A stretch of DNA of 64,000 bases from positions 1,178,001 through 1,242,000 of the forward strand of contig NZ_JACIEF010000002.1 of NCBI RefSeq assembly GCF_014196715.1. The letters are read 5' to 3'. A program made the translations under genes and the position numbers. This document shows, piece after piece, positions 17,810 to 25,802 of the stretch. Source of the stretch: Pedobacter zeae. GTDB taxonomy: Bacteria > Bacteroidota > Bacteroidia > Sphingobacteriales > Sphingobacteriaceae. Within the stretch, counting starts at the first letter, position 1. Each line of letters opens with the position of its first letter. The notes under the pieces were generated by a model. That model was given only the letters and a program-made list of their open reading frames with translations, searched no databases and had not been told where the DNA came from.

Positions 17810-18319
17810 TTAGTGATGATGTAGTGTTGATGTTGTAATAACCGGAACGATACAGGCCATCATTAAAATGGTTCGTTTGTTGTAAACCTGTTTAATAAAT
17901 AAACCCGCTATGATCAATAATTTATGATCGGTATCGGAAGCGATGGAGCCACTGTTGCTGCCCGAAGTATACACAATATGCTCATCTTTATAATTGCTTA
18001 CCGTCCATTGCGATTTCCATAGCCCCTTCGATTTCCATTCGTACTGTTCCCCGGTTTTTAAACTGATTACGGCTTTCGATTTCCAGCTGTCGTACGTAAT
18101 CACGGCAAGCACTTCGTTTGTTTTCTTATCGGTTATCCTGGTGCTGGATTGCCAAAATCCTTTGTTCACAAACTGGTAGTTCTGATCTTCAAACCTGCTT
18201 TCGGCATTACTCCTCCACGTCCCAAAAGTAATCGCACCTTTTTGGATTCCATCAACAAATAAATGAAAGTTATTGCTAAACCAATCGCTTTTCCAGTTGA
18301 TCAATTTCGACATCTTCAC
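17810..18319 (-). CDS. Small single-helix membrane protein, tubby/LURP-like (paralogue 2)
   Basis: A 169-residue protein with the same layout as the following gene: shared FGTW, T-R-I-x-(N/D), ITYD-W, W-S-x-W-(S/T)-(L/V), and the DD/DH-(M/K)-L-(L/I)-I-(F/I)-(T/A)-GLFI segment, then one C-terminal membrane helix (TILMMACIVPVITT). The pair is a tandem duplication. No catalytic motif is visible. The function is unknown. Confidence 0.7.
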   Translation of the reverse strand: MKMSKLINWKSDWFSNNFHLFVDGIQKGAITFGTWRSNAESRFEDQNYQFVNKGFWQSSTRITDKKTNEVLAVITYDSWKSKAVISLKTGEQYEWKSKGLWKSQWTVSNYKDEHIVYTSGSNSGSIASDTDHKLLIIAGLFIKQVYNKRTILMMACIVPVITTSTLHHH

Positions 18320-18361
18320 TGCGTTTTATTTTTAGATCATACTTTCTGCCAGTTGTTACAT

Positions 18362-18395
18362 AAAAAAAGTGCTTAATTGTTGATCAGCACTTTTT
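18362..18395 (-). terminator. Terminator (symmetrical)
   Basis: AAAAAGTGCT (ending 18373) pairs with AGCACTTTTT (18386-18395). On the minus strand it ends in seven T residues and would terminate the transporter/LOG transcript. Confidence 0.75.
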
Positions 18396-18397
18396 CA

Positions 18398-18551
18398 GTT
18401 GGCAGTTAGCAATTTTCAGTTGGCAGTTAGCAGTAACATCCTGGAATATTAATGACCAATGACTAATGACTAATGACCAATGAACTAATGACCAATTACC
18501 AATGACCTAATGAACCATTGACTAATGAGTAATTACCAATGAACCAATGAC
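18398..18551. repeat. Low-complexity repeat region
   Basis: Begins with two copies of CAGTTGGCAGTTAGCA separated by 6 bases and continues with degenerate AATGACCAATGACT units of the same type as at 16030-16285 and 20870-21168. Confidence 0.75.
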
Positions 18552-19259
18552 CTAGAAATTCGGTTTCAGTACATATTTATCGTAGAAACGGAAGATATGT
18601 TCTGCAGCTTCTTCGGCGGTATCAACCAGTCGGAAAAGGTTTAAGTCTTCTTCGTGGATATTATGCTCTTTTTGAAGCATGGTGTTTTTAATCCAGTCGA
18701 TTAATCCGCTCCAATAATCAACACCCAGTAATACGATCGGGAAACGGGCAATTTTGCCGGTCTGGATTAAGGTTAAGGCTTCAAAAAGCTCATCCATGGT
18801 ACCAAAACCGCCTGGTAATACCACAAAACCCTGACTGTATTTCATGAACATCACTTTGCGTACAAAGAAATAATCGAATTCCAATAGTTTATTATGGTCG
18901 ATATATTTATTGTGGAACTGCTCAAAAGGCAGCTCAATGTTTAAACCTACCGATTTACCGCCGTTGGTATGTGCACCTTTGTTACCGGCTTCCATAATAC
19001 CCGGGCCGCCACCGGTAATTACCCCGTAACCGCGATCGGTTAATAATTTGCCGCACTGCTCTGCTAGTTGGTAATAGCGGTGGGTTTGGGCGGTACGGGC
19101 CGATCCGTAAATGGTAACACATGGCCCAATTTTAGCCAGCTTTTCAAAGCCATCTACAAATTCAGCCATAATTTTAAAAATTTGCCAGGAATCGGTTACT
19201 TTAATTTCCTGCCAGTCTTTGTTTTCGAAAGCACTTCTAATTTTTTCTTCACTCGTCAT
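18552..19259 (-). CDS. LOG-family nucleotide 5'-monophosphate phosphoribohydrolase
   Basis: A 235-residue protein of the LOG/TIGR00730 family, once annotated as lysine decarboxylase. GGGPGIM at 83-89 and PGGFGTMDE at 149-157 are the two diagnostic motifs; the glutamate of the second is catalytic and the arginine in FFVRKVMF supports the phosphate. Family members cleave the ribose-5-phosphate from cytokinin-type or other purine monophosphates. The gene starts 17 bases after the end of a sodium symporter gene on the same strand, so the two are probably an operon. Substrate in this organism is unknown. Confidence 0.9.
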   Translation of the reverse strand: MTSEEKIRSAFENKDWQEIKVTDSWQIFKIMAEFVDGFEKLAKIGPCVTIYGSARTAQTHRYYQLAEQCGKLLTDRGYGVITGGGPGIMEAGNKGAHTNGGKSVGLNIELPFEQFHNKYIDHNKLLEFDYFFVRKVMFMKYSQGFVVLPGGFGTMDELFEALTLIQTGKIARFPIVLLGVDYWSGLIDWIKNTMLQKEHNIHEEDLNLFRLVDTAEEAAEHIFRFYDKYVLKPNF

Positions 19260-19276
19260 AAACTGTTATTCTAATA

Positions 19277-20785
19277 TTAAAATCGGGTTTGTGCATCAGT
19301 TTTTTTGCTGATGAACAACAAACCTATAAATGTGATTAAACCGTTAATTAAAATCAGTTCAACACTAAAAACATAGCCGCCCAATATGGCAGCCGAATTG
19401 CTTGCAAGCAAGTAACATAAAAAAGGTGATAATAAACAAACTATCGGTACTAATTTATCATGGAGTCCGCGTTTTTTTACAAACAATCCAAAACTGTACA
19501 AGCCCAGCAGAGGGCCGTAGGTATAAGAAGCTATGGTAAAAATTAAACTCACTACCGATGAGCTGTTTAATGCATTAATCACAATAATCACCAGGAACAT
19601 TAACACCGAAAAGGCTATATGTACCGTATGACGCTTTTTAACGGCAGTTTTTTCATCAATATTTTTGGCCTTGTCCATGCCTAAAAAGTCGACACAGAAA
19701 GAAGTGGTAAGGGCCGTTAATGCCGAATCGGTGGTGGCAAAGGTAGCCGCAGTTAAGCCCAGCATAAAAATAATGGCCGGAACGGAACCCAGGTTATTCA
19801 GGGCAATTTCAGGGAACAATAAATCGGTACGTGGTTTACCCGTTACATGATCTAAAGGGATATCGATGCCGTTTTTGCTGGCGTAGATGTATAATAATGC
19901 CCCTACACTTAAAAAGAAAACATTTAAGATTACAAATACACCGGTAAAGGTAAACATGTTTTTCTGAGCTTCTTTGATGGTGCTCATGCTCAGGTTTTTC
20001 TGCATCAGGTCCTGGTCGAGCCCGGTCATGGCGATGGTTACGAAAATACCGCCAATAAACTGTTTGCTGAAATAGAACTTGTTGATGAGGAAATCATCCA
20101 GGAAGAATATTTTAGAATAACTGCTGTTTTTTACCGTTTCAAAGGCCTGCGGAATGCTGAAACCGAGGCGGTTGCAGATAAAATAAATGGTTAAAAAAAC
20201 CGATAAAACCAAAAAGAAGGTTTGCAAGGTATCGGTAATAATAATGGTTTTTAAACCACCTTTAAAGGTATACGACCAGATTAAGGCCAAAGAAATTAAA
20301 ACCGTTAACCAAAACGGAATGCCATAATTATCGAATATAAAGCGTTGCAGTACAATTACAACCAGGTATAACCGTGTAGCCGATCCAAGTGTTCTGCTTA
20401 ATAAAAATATCGAGGCGGCGGTTTTGTAACTGTAGTGGCCAAGCCGTTTCTCAATGTAGCTGTAAATGGAAGTTAAATGCATCCGGTAATACAGTGGCAA
20501 TAAAACGGTGGCTATAATGATAAAGCCTACTGCATTGCCCAATACAAACTGAAAATACTGGAACTGGTTTCCGGCCGGAGCCCCGACCTCACCAGGTACC
20601 GATATAAAAGTAACCCCCGAAAGTGCAGTCCCAATCATTCCAAAGGCCACCAGGTACCATTTAGAGTTTCTGTTGGCAACAAAAAAAGTAGTATTGTCTG
20701 AAGATTTTTGAGAGGTTACAAACGAAATGATAATCAGTAGCAGGAAGTAGCCAATTAGGAAACACAAGAGGATGGTTGGTGACAT
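19277..20785 (-). CDS. Sodium:solute symporter (SSS family)
   Basis: A 502-residue membrane protein with about 13 hydrophobic helices spread over its whole length. The SSS signature region is visible as GMIGTALSGVTFISVPGEVG (residues ~49-68), which contributes to the sodium site, and GLDQDLMQKNLS near the middle. Family members move sugars, amino acids, sialic acid, vitamins or organic acids with sodium. Substrate cannot be told; the downstream LOG-family gene does not suggest one. The start codon is an ATG with an A-rich upstream region. Confidence 0.92.
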   Translation of the reverse strand: MSPTILLCFLIGYFLLLIIISFVTSQKSSDNTTFFVANRNSKWYLVAFGMIGTALSGVTFISVPGEVGAPAGNQFQYFQFVLGNAVGFIIIATVLLPLYYRMHLTSIYSYIEKRLGHYSYKTAASIFLLSRTLGSATRLYLVVIVLQRFIFDNYGIPFWLTVLISLALIWSYTFKGGLKTIIITDTLQTFFLVLSVFLTIYFICNRLGFSIPQAFETVKNSSYSKIFFLDDFLINKFYFSKQFIGGIFVTIAMTGLDQDLMQKNLSMSTIKEAQKNMFTFTGVFVILNVFFLSVGALLYIYASKNGIDIPLDHVTGKPRTDLLFPEIALNNLGSVPAIIFMLGLTAATFATTDSALTALTTSFCVDFLGMDKAKNIDEKTAVKKRHTVHIAFSVLMFLVIIVINALNSSSVVSLIFTIASYTYGPLLGLYSFGLFVKKRGLHDKLVPIVCLLSPFLCYLLASNSAAILGGYVFSVELILINGLITFIGLLFISKKTDAQTRF

Positions 20786-20869
20786 AGTTTTGTTTTAAGC
20801 TGATAAATGTAAAGAAAACTATTAAATCAAGCAATATATTCAGTCCGAAGTCCGCAGTCGGAAGTCCGG

Positions 20870-21168
20870 GGTCTGAAGTTAGTGCGACCAATAACCAGTT
20901 ACCAATGACCAACTGAACCAATGAACTGATGACTATTGAACCAATGACCAATGAACCAATGACCAGTTAACAGTCTACAGTTACCAATGAACTAATGGCC
21001 AATGAACCAATGAACTAATGACCAATGAACCAATAACCAGTTACCAATGACCAATAAACCAATGACCAATGATCAACTGAACCAATGAACCAATGACCAA
21101 TGAACCATTGAACTGATGACTATTGAACCAATGAACTAATAAACCAATGACTAATGAACTAATAAACC
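20870..21168. repeat. Low-complexity AATGACCAATGAACC repeat region
   Basis: About 300 bases of degenerate units such as CCAATGACCAATGAA and CCAATGAACTAATGA, more than twenty times, all in one orientation. The unit is the complement of the one dominating 16030-16160. There are no unique spacers, so it is not a CRISPR array. No gene is present; recR begins 20 bases later. Confidence 0.85.
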
Positions 21169-21175
21169 TTTTCCC

Positions 21176-21183
21176 TATTTTTG
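21176..21183 (+). promoter_or_regulatory. -7 element four bases before recR
   Basis: TATTTTTG followed by TACT and then the ATG of recR at 21188. The spacing of four bases is the same as at 16302-16314. No clear -33 TTG is seen because the upstream DNA is repeat sequence. Confidence 0.4.
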
Positions 21184-21187
21184 TACT

Positions 21188-21805
21188 ATGAATTTTTCAT
21201 CCAAACTACTCGAGGATGCCGTAAACGAATTTTCGAAACTGCCCGGTGTAGGACAAAAAACCGCTTTGCGCCTGGTATTACATCTCTTAAGCAAAGAGCA
21301 GGAGGAGGTAAACCAGTTTGGCAATACATTTATTAAACTTAAACAACAGATTAAACACTGCACAACCTGCCACAATATTTCTGATTATGCCATTTGCGAA
21401 ATCTGTACTTCGCATAAACGAGATAAAGAAACCATTTGTGTGGTGGAAGATACACGTGATGTAATGGCGATCGAAAACACCGGACAGTATTTTGGCGTGT
21501 ACCATGTTTTAGGCGGTTTAATTTCGCCGATGGATGGGATAGGGCCTGCTGATTTGTTTATTGATGGTTTGGTAAACCGTGTTGCTGCTGGTGGCATTAA
21601 AGAAATTATTTTAGCTTTAAGTCCCAATATGGAAGGCGATACCACTTTATTCTATCTTTATAAAAGGCTGAAAGAATTTAATGTGCCGGTTACTACTATT
21701 GCGCGCGGAATTGCTTTTGGTGGCGAACTCGAATATGCCGATGAAATTACCCTTGGCCGTTCGATCGTTACCCGTGTACCTTACGAAACTGCGATGATGA
21801 AATAA
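21188..21805 (+). CDS. recR: Recombination protein RecR
   Basis: A 205-residue RecR. An N-terminal helix-hairpin-helix ([17 protein letters not shown], ~18-34) is followed by the zinc finger [16 protein letters not shown], the Toprim domain starting with [14 protein letters not shown], and the C-terminal ATP-like [14 protein letters not shown]. RecR works with RecO and RecF to load RecA on gapped DNA. Length is standard. The gene may be transcribed from a promoter lying almost on its start codon. Confidence 0.95.
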   Translation: MNFSSKLLEDAVNEFSKLPGVGQKTALRLVLHLLSKEQEEVNQFGNTFIKLKQQIKHCTTCHNISDYAICEICTSHKRDKETICVVEDTRDVMAIENTGQYFGVYHVLGGLISPMDGIGPADLFIDGLVNRVAAGGIKEIILALSPNMEGDTTLFYLYKRLKEFNVPVTTIARGIAFGGELEYADEITLGRSIVTRVPYETAMMK

Positions 21806-21993
21806 CCTGGTAACGAGTATCAAGTAGTAAGACCTGTAGCAAAAACTAATAACAAGTATCAAGTAACAAGACTTGTTTAAATGCGAACTACTTTATATTT
21901 GCTACTTAATACGCTATACCTGATACCAATTTCTCGATACTAATTACTCAATACCCGATACTCCATACTTGCTACTCCATACTATAATACCAA
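21806..21993. repeat. Low-complexity repeat of TACTTGATAC-type units
   Basis: Units such as TATCAAGTA, GATACT, ACTCAATACCCGATACTCC and TTGCTACTCCATACT are repeated with variation through the whole gap between recR and the SDR gene. The unit differs from the repeat families on either side. Confidence 0.7.
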
Positions 21994-22812
21994 ATGAACT
22001 TAAAAGATAAAGTAATCATCATTACAGGCGCATCAAGCGGAATTGGAAAAGCCTGCGCCGAAGAATTTGCCAAACGCGGGGCCAATCTGGTTCTGGCAGC
22101 CCGTCAATACGTTACCCTTTGCGAAATTACTGCCGGTTTAGAAAAGAAATATGGCATCAGGGCGGTTGCCGTACAGGCCGATGTGAGTAAAGAAGCTGAT
22201 TGTGAATTAATTATTAAACAAACGCTGGTTTCCTTTCAAAGAATCGATATCCTGGTTAATAATGCCGGTTTATCGATGCGGGCCCTGTTTAACGAGCTCG
22301 ATTTATCAGTGCTGAAAAACCTGATGGATGTGAATTTCTGGGGAACAGTATATTGCACCAAATATGCGCTGCCCGAAATTTTAAAAACCAAAGGAACCGT
22401 GGTAGGTGTATCATCAATCGCAGGTTACCGTGGTTTACCGGGCCGTACAGGTTATTCGGCTTCTAAGTTTGCCATGAACGGTTTTATGGAGTCGTTGCGT
22501 ACCGAGTTGCTTAAAACCGGGGTACATGTGATGGTAGCCTGCCCGGGTTTTACCGCTTCCAATATCCGTGTAACGGCCCTATCAAAAGATGGTGCAGCCC
22601 ACGGCGAAACCAGTATGGATGAAGGTAAAATGATGTCGTCAGAAGAAGTGGCCAGTATTATTGCCGATGGTATTGAACAGCGTAAACGCACGCTGGTGAT
22701 GACCAGGCAAGGCAAACTGGCGGTATGGATGAATAAACTCTTCCCGGCTTTTGTAGATAAAAAGGTTTTTGATTTGTTTGCGAAGGAGAAAAATCCGTTG
22801 ATTAAAGGGTAG
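21994..22812 (+). CDS. Short-chain dehydrogenase/reductase
   Basis: A 272-residue SDR. TGASSGIG at 11-18 binds the cofactor, NNAG is at 89-92, catalytic Ser140/141, and YSASK supplies Tyr154 and Lys158. The C-terminal region (WMNKLFPAFVDKKVFDLFAKEK) resembles the membrane-associated SDRs of the DHRS7/YqjQ type, so a lipid or steroid-like substrate is possible, but this is a weak inference. It stands alone between two low-complexity gaps. Confidence 0.9.
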   Translation: MNLKDKVIIITGASSGIGKACAEEFAKRGANLVLAARQYVTLCEITAGLEKKYGIRAVAVQADVSKEADCELIIKQTLVSFQRIDILVNNAGLSMRALFNELDLSVLKNLMDVNFWGTVYCTKYALPEILKTKGTVVGVSSIAGYRGLPGRTGYSASKFAMNGFMESLRTELLKTGVHVMVACPGFTASNIRVTALSKDGAAHGETSMDEGKMMSSEEVASIIADGIEQRKRTLVMTRQGKLAVWMNKLFPAFVDKKVFDLFAKEKNPLIKG

Positions 22813-22905
22813 AAAGGCTTTAGGTATAGGGTGTAGGGCTTAAGGTATAGGGTTTAAGGCTTAGGGCTGAAGGTATAGGGTGTAGGGTTTAGGGCTGAAG
22901 GTTAT
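22813..22905. repeat. TTTAGGG/TATAGGG-like low-complexity repeat
   Basis: About ten degenerate copies of a 7-9-base TTTAGGG-, TATAGGG- or TGTAGGG-type unit directly after the SDR stop. G-rich and unlike the other intergenic repeats in the window. Confidence 0.75.
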
Positions 22906-23031
22906 ATGTGAGCACTTATGATACAGTTTAATCTGTTTTGATACTTGATACTTCGCTCTGCTCAGTACTGTGCCAAAAATCCACGCTTTTAACAATTTCG
23001 TTTATTTACTATTTCGATAATTAACTGCTGT

Positions 23032-23871
23032 ATGCCCAAATCCCTGCTTTTATTTATGCTCCTGTTTCAAACCCTATTGACTTCGGCTCAGGTTAAAAAA
23101 GTAAAAAACATTAACTACGCGGGTAACCACGAAGAAGCCAATACGCTGAATGTATTTTACCGTGATGATAGCTTAAAAAATAAACCGGTACTGGTTTTCA
23201 TTCACGGGGGCTCCTGGAGCAGCGGCAAGAAAGAAACCTATTGGTGGTTGGGCCGTAATTTTGCACGGAAAGGTGTGGTTAGTGTTATTATCAATTATCC
23301 TCTCGCTCCCAACGTGCAATACGAAAAAATGGCCGGTGATTGCGCTCTGGCAGTAAAATGGGTGCACGAAAATATAAGCAGTTACCAGGCAAGTCCGGGT
23401 AAGATCTTCGTAATGGGCCATTCGGCGGGCGGGCACCTGGCCGAGCTGATTAACGCCGACCCGAAATATTTTAAGCAGGCAGGCATAGCGAACCCGATTA
23501 ATGGCGTTATCCTTAACGATCCTTTCGGGCTGGATATGCACGAGTATTTAACCACGGCCGAAAAGGATCATTATTATTTCGATTTCATCAGAACCTTTAC
23601 CCGGCAGGCTAACGTTTGGAAAACTGCTTCGCCGATGGAATATGTAAAGGAGATCAAAAACCCGCACCTGCTTTTTTATGGGGCTAAAACTTATGGTGCC
23701 ATTAAATTACAAACACCCAGGTTATACGAAAAACTCAAAGCCAATGGCATTCCGGTTGAGCTGAGAGAAATTAAAGGCAAAAGCCATATCCCGATGATCA
23801 GTCAGATGATTTTTGGAGGCAACCGGTTGTATCAGGATATTTTGGATTTTATTCAAAACACATCGCCATAG
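23032..23871 (+). CDS. Secreted alpha/beta hydrolase (esterase/BD-FAE-like)
   Basis: A 279-residue hydrolase with a signal peptide (residues 1-20, ending TSAQ). The oxyanion motif HGGSW is at 58-62 and the nucleophile elbow GHSAGG at 129-134 gives Ser131; the likely catalytic histidine is in GKSHIPM near residue 256. This layout matches hormone-sensitive-lipase-like carboxylesterases and the feruloyl-esterase-like group. It probably acts in the periplasm or outside on small acyl esters. No neighbouring polysaccharide locus helps to define the substrate. Confidence 0.88.
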   Translation: MPKSLLLFMLLFQTLLTSAQVKKVKNINYAGNHEEANTLNVFYRDDSLKNKPVLVFIHGGSWSSGKKETYWWLGRNFARKGVVSVIINYPLAPNVQYEKMAGDCALAVKWVHENISSYQASPGKIFVMGHSAGGHLAELINADPKYFKQAGIANPINGVILNDPFGLDMHEYLTTAEKDHYYFDFIRTFTRQANVWKTASPMEYVKEIKNPHLLFYGAKTYGAIKLQTPRLYEKLKANGIPVELREIKGKSHIPMISQMIFGGNRLYQDILDFIQNTSP

Positions 23872-23894
23872 CATGGCAATCTTAATGCCTTAAT

Positions 23895-24266
23895 GCGGTA
23901 GCAGGGCTTTTTTGCAGAAGCTTTCATCATTAAACCCGGTAGCAGCGGAAATCCTTTTTGTTGCAGTAACTTTCAGTAGACCGTCATGCTGAGGTACGAA
24001 GCAGCTGTTTCATAGCTTGCAGCTCCTTCGTGCCTCCGGAATAACAGTAAACAAAAAGATTGCAGCGGATGACGGGACTGCAGTGACCGATGAGCACGAC
24101 CATTGCTTTCCAAAAAACCAAGATCTGTTCAAAAACAAAAGACCCCTATACCGTTTTGTGATCTCGTCGAGTTTACTGTAATCCATCACCTTCGCGAAAC
24201 GGGTACCCATTTCAATTTCTTCGTCCTGGTAGCTGGTGCGCGTGTGGATGCTTTGTGCAAAAGTAT
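23895..24266. repeat. Tandem duplication, copy 1 (gene-distal)
   Basis: This 372-base unit is about 90% or more identical to 24270-24668, three bases further on, in the same orientation. It covers an intergenic stretch plus a decayed copy of the 3' end of the potassium channel gene. About 31 bases present in copy 2 (just after CATCACC) are missing here. Confidence 0.9.
24147..24266 (-). pseudogene. Duplicated 3' end of the Kir channel gene
   Basis: Minus-strand remnant matching the last ~50 codons of the channel gene at 24517-25458. It still encodes MDYSKLDEITK but has an internal deletion of about 31 bases, and one T lost from the final T-run shifts the frame past the original stop. It has no 5' part, so it arose by partial tandem duplication. 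Confidence 0.8.
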
Positions 24267-24269
24267 AGT

Positions 24270-24668
24270 GCGGTAGCCGGGCTTTTTTGCAGAAGCTTTC
24301 ATCATTAAACCCGGTAGCAGCGGAAATCCTTTTTGTTTGCAGTAACTTTCAATAGACCGTCATGCTGAGGTACGAAGCAACTGTTTCATAGCCTGCAGCT
24401 CCTTCGTGCCTCCGGAATAACAGTAAACAAAAAGATTGCAGCGGATGACGGGACTGCAGTGACCGATGAGCACGACCATTGCTTTCCAAAAAAGACTGTT
24501 CAAAAACAAAAGACCCCTATACCGTTTTTGTGATCTCGTCGAGCTTACTGTAATCCATCACCGTTTTACCGGCTTCGTTATGGTAATACATTTTCTCGAA
24601 ACGGGCATCCATTTCAATTTCTTCGTCCTGGTAACTGGTGCGCGTGTGGATGGTTTGTGCAAAAGTAT
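24270..24668. repeat. Tandem duplication, copy 2 (gene-proximal)
   Basis: A 399-base unit matching 23895-24266. Its right-hand ~150 bases are the authentic 3' end of the channel gene; the left part is intergenic and includes GTCATGCTGAGGTACGAAGC, a module related to the GTCATCCTGAGGTACGAAGG elements elsewhere in the window. Confidence 0.9.
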
Positions 24669-25458
24669 CATCAAAAGCCTTTAACATCACAAATACCTCA
24701 ACTTCTGCCAGCTGCAATTCGATAAGTGATTTTTCGAACAGCGGACTCTCTTCGGTAATGGGATGCACCAGTGTCCAGTTTAAGGAGAGGATGCTGATTT
24801 TATCGCGCTCCAGCTGAAGCGGGTAAAAACGCCTTACCTGTTTATCATCAACCATTTCGTTGTACGACATCACCATCTGCACTTCCACTTCAATAAGCTG
24901 GTTGCGCCGTAAATTAACCAGCCGGCACATTAAGCCATGGCCATTCTTATAAGGTGCAATGACCATTTTTTTACTGAAACTTACTTTCGATGTGGGGCGG
25001 CTAAAACGGCCGTACAATAAACCGGTGGCGAGGGCAAAGGCCAATAGGCCAAGCATACTTTCGAAAGCGGCCAGCACACTGGTAATAAAACCCTGCGGCG
25101 AAATGTGGCCGTAGCCTACAGTAGAGATGGTTTGCGCCGAAAAGAAAAAAGCATCGAAAAACTGATCGCGCAGGGTAACGCCATTTGCCCCGACTAAATT
25201 TTCGATCCCGATGAGGTTATAGAGAATGGCAAAAAAAGTGTTCACCAGGAGGTAGGCCACCAGGATAACGAGGAAGAAACGGGGCCAGCTCATGGTAACC
25301 AGGCGGGTATAGGTATCGTCGAACTTAAACCAGGGCAGGCCCGTACGCTCGATATTGGCCGATCCATCGGGATTAATCATCCGCTGGTTTTTGGTTACCG
25401 GATTTGATGCAAAACCCAGATCATCGTTAAACTGTACTTTTCTTTTAAAAAAGACCAT
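24517..25458 (-). CDS. Prokaryotic inward-rectifier potassium channel (Kir)
   Basis: A 313-residue KirBac-type channel. Two membrane helices (about 60-84 and 123-147) flank the pore loop with the selectivity filter TVGYG at 113-117. The C-terminal ~165 residues form the cytoplasmic immunoglobulin-like domain, including MCRLVNLRRNQLIEVEVQ, and the N-terminal amphipathic slide helix is seen before residue 60. It would conduct potassium through the inner membrane. Its 3' end is duplicated just downstream. Its 5' end faces the trp leader, with about 60 bases between the two. Confidence 0.93.
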   Translation of the reverse strand: MVFFKRKVQFNDDLGFASNPVTKNQRMINPDGSANIERTGLPWFKFDDTYTRLVTMSWPRFFLVILVAYLLVNTFFAILYNLIGIENLVGANGVTLRDQFFDAFFFSAQTISTVGYGHISPQGFITSVLAAFESMLGLLAFALATGLLYGRFSRPTSKVSFSKKMVIAPYKNGHGLMCRLVNLRRNQLIEVEVQMVMSYNEMVDDKQVRRFYPLQLERDKISILSLNWTLVHPITEESPLFEKSLIELQLAEVEVFVMLKAFDDTFAQTIHTRTSYQDEEIEMDARFEKMYYHNEAGKTVMDYSKLDEITKTV

Positions 25459-25474
25459 ATATTTTCAGAAAGAT

Positions 25475-25506
25475 TTTGGAATATTAAAAAAGTATATCAA
25501 TATTTG
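25475..25506 (+). promoter_or_regulatory. Candidate promoter of the trp leader
   Basis: TTTG at 25475-25478, 20 bases, then AATATTTG at 25499-25506, one mismatch to TAnnTTTG. The predicted transcript starts a few bases before the leader-peptide ATG at 25519. Confidence 0.55.
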
Positions 25507-25518
25507 CTTTATACAAAC

Positions 25519-25572
25519 ATGATAATTAAAAATTTAAATAACAATTGGTGGTGGCATAACGAAATTCGTTAG
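25519..25572 (+). CDS. trpL: trp operon leader peptide
   Basis: A 17-codon open frame, ATG to TAG, that reads MIIKNLNNNWWWHNEIR. Three consecutive TGG codons (25546-25554, residues 10-12) are the hallmark of a tryptophan attenuator: when charged tRNA-Trp is scarce the ribosome stalls there. It is followed 44 bases later by a rho-independent terminator and then by trpD-F-B-A. No other gene lies upstream on this strand that could need that terminator. The peptide itself is not expected to have a function. The assignment rests on the codon run, position and terminator together. Confidence 0.9.
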   Translation: MIIKNLNNNWWWHNEIR

Positions 25573-25615
25573 GCATTTCTATTGTTATATATTTTAAAAT
25601 ATTTTATACACAACG

Positions 25616-25649
25616 AAGAGGATTGCCTAAAAAGCAATCCTCTTTTTTT
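25616..25649 (+). terminator. trp attenuator terminator
   Basis: GAGGATTGC (25618-25626) pairs with GCAATCCTC (25634-25642) around a CTAAAAA loop, followed by a T-run (TTTTTTT). It is directional (no T-run on the minus strand), so it cannot serve the channel gene, and it lies between the leader peptide and trpD. I could not identify the competing antiterminator stem by eye. Confidence 0.85.
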
Positions 25650-25802
25650 GTGATATTTTTTTAACAACGCCCCGTTTCGTGTCCTCACTAAATGGAGTTT
25701 AAATAAATGGTTCGTGCAGATACGGACCCTGTTACAGATAAATTTTTTGAGGAATCGTCATGCTGAATTGAGTTCAGCATGACGGTAAGATGTATGCAAA
25801 AC

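Noticed and set aside
20870-21168. CRISPR array
   Set aside because: Units are 7-9 bases, degenerate and continuous with no unique spacers; no cas genes are nearby.
25616-25649. Ordinary terminator of the potassium channel gene
   Set aside because: The T-run is only on the plus strand and the hairpin lies upstream of the channel gene's start; the Trp-rich leader makes an attenuator the better reading.
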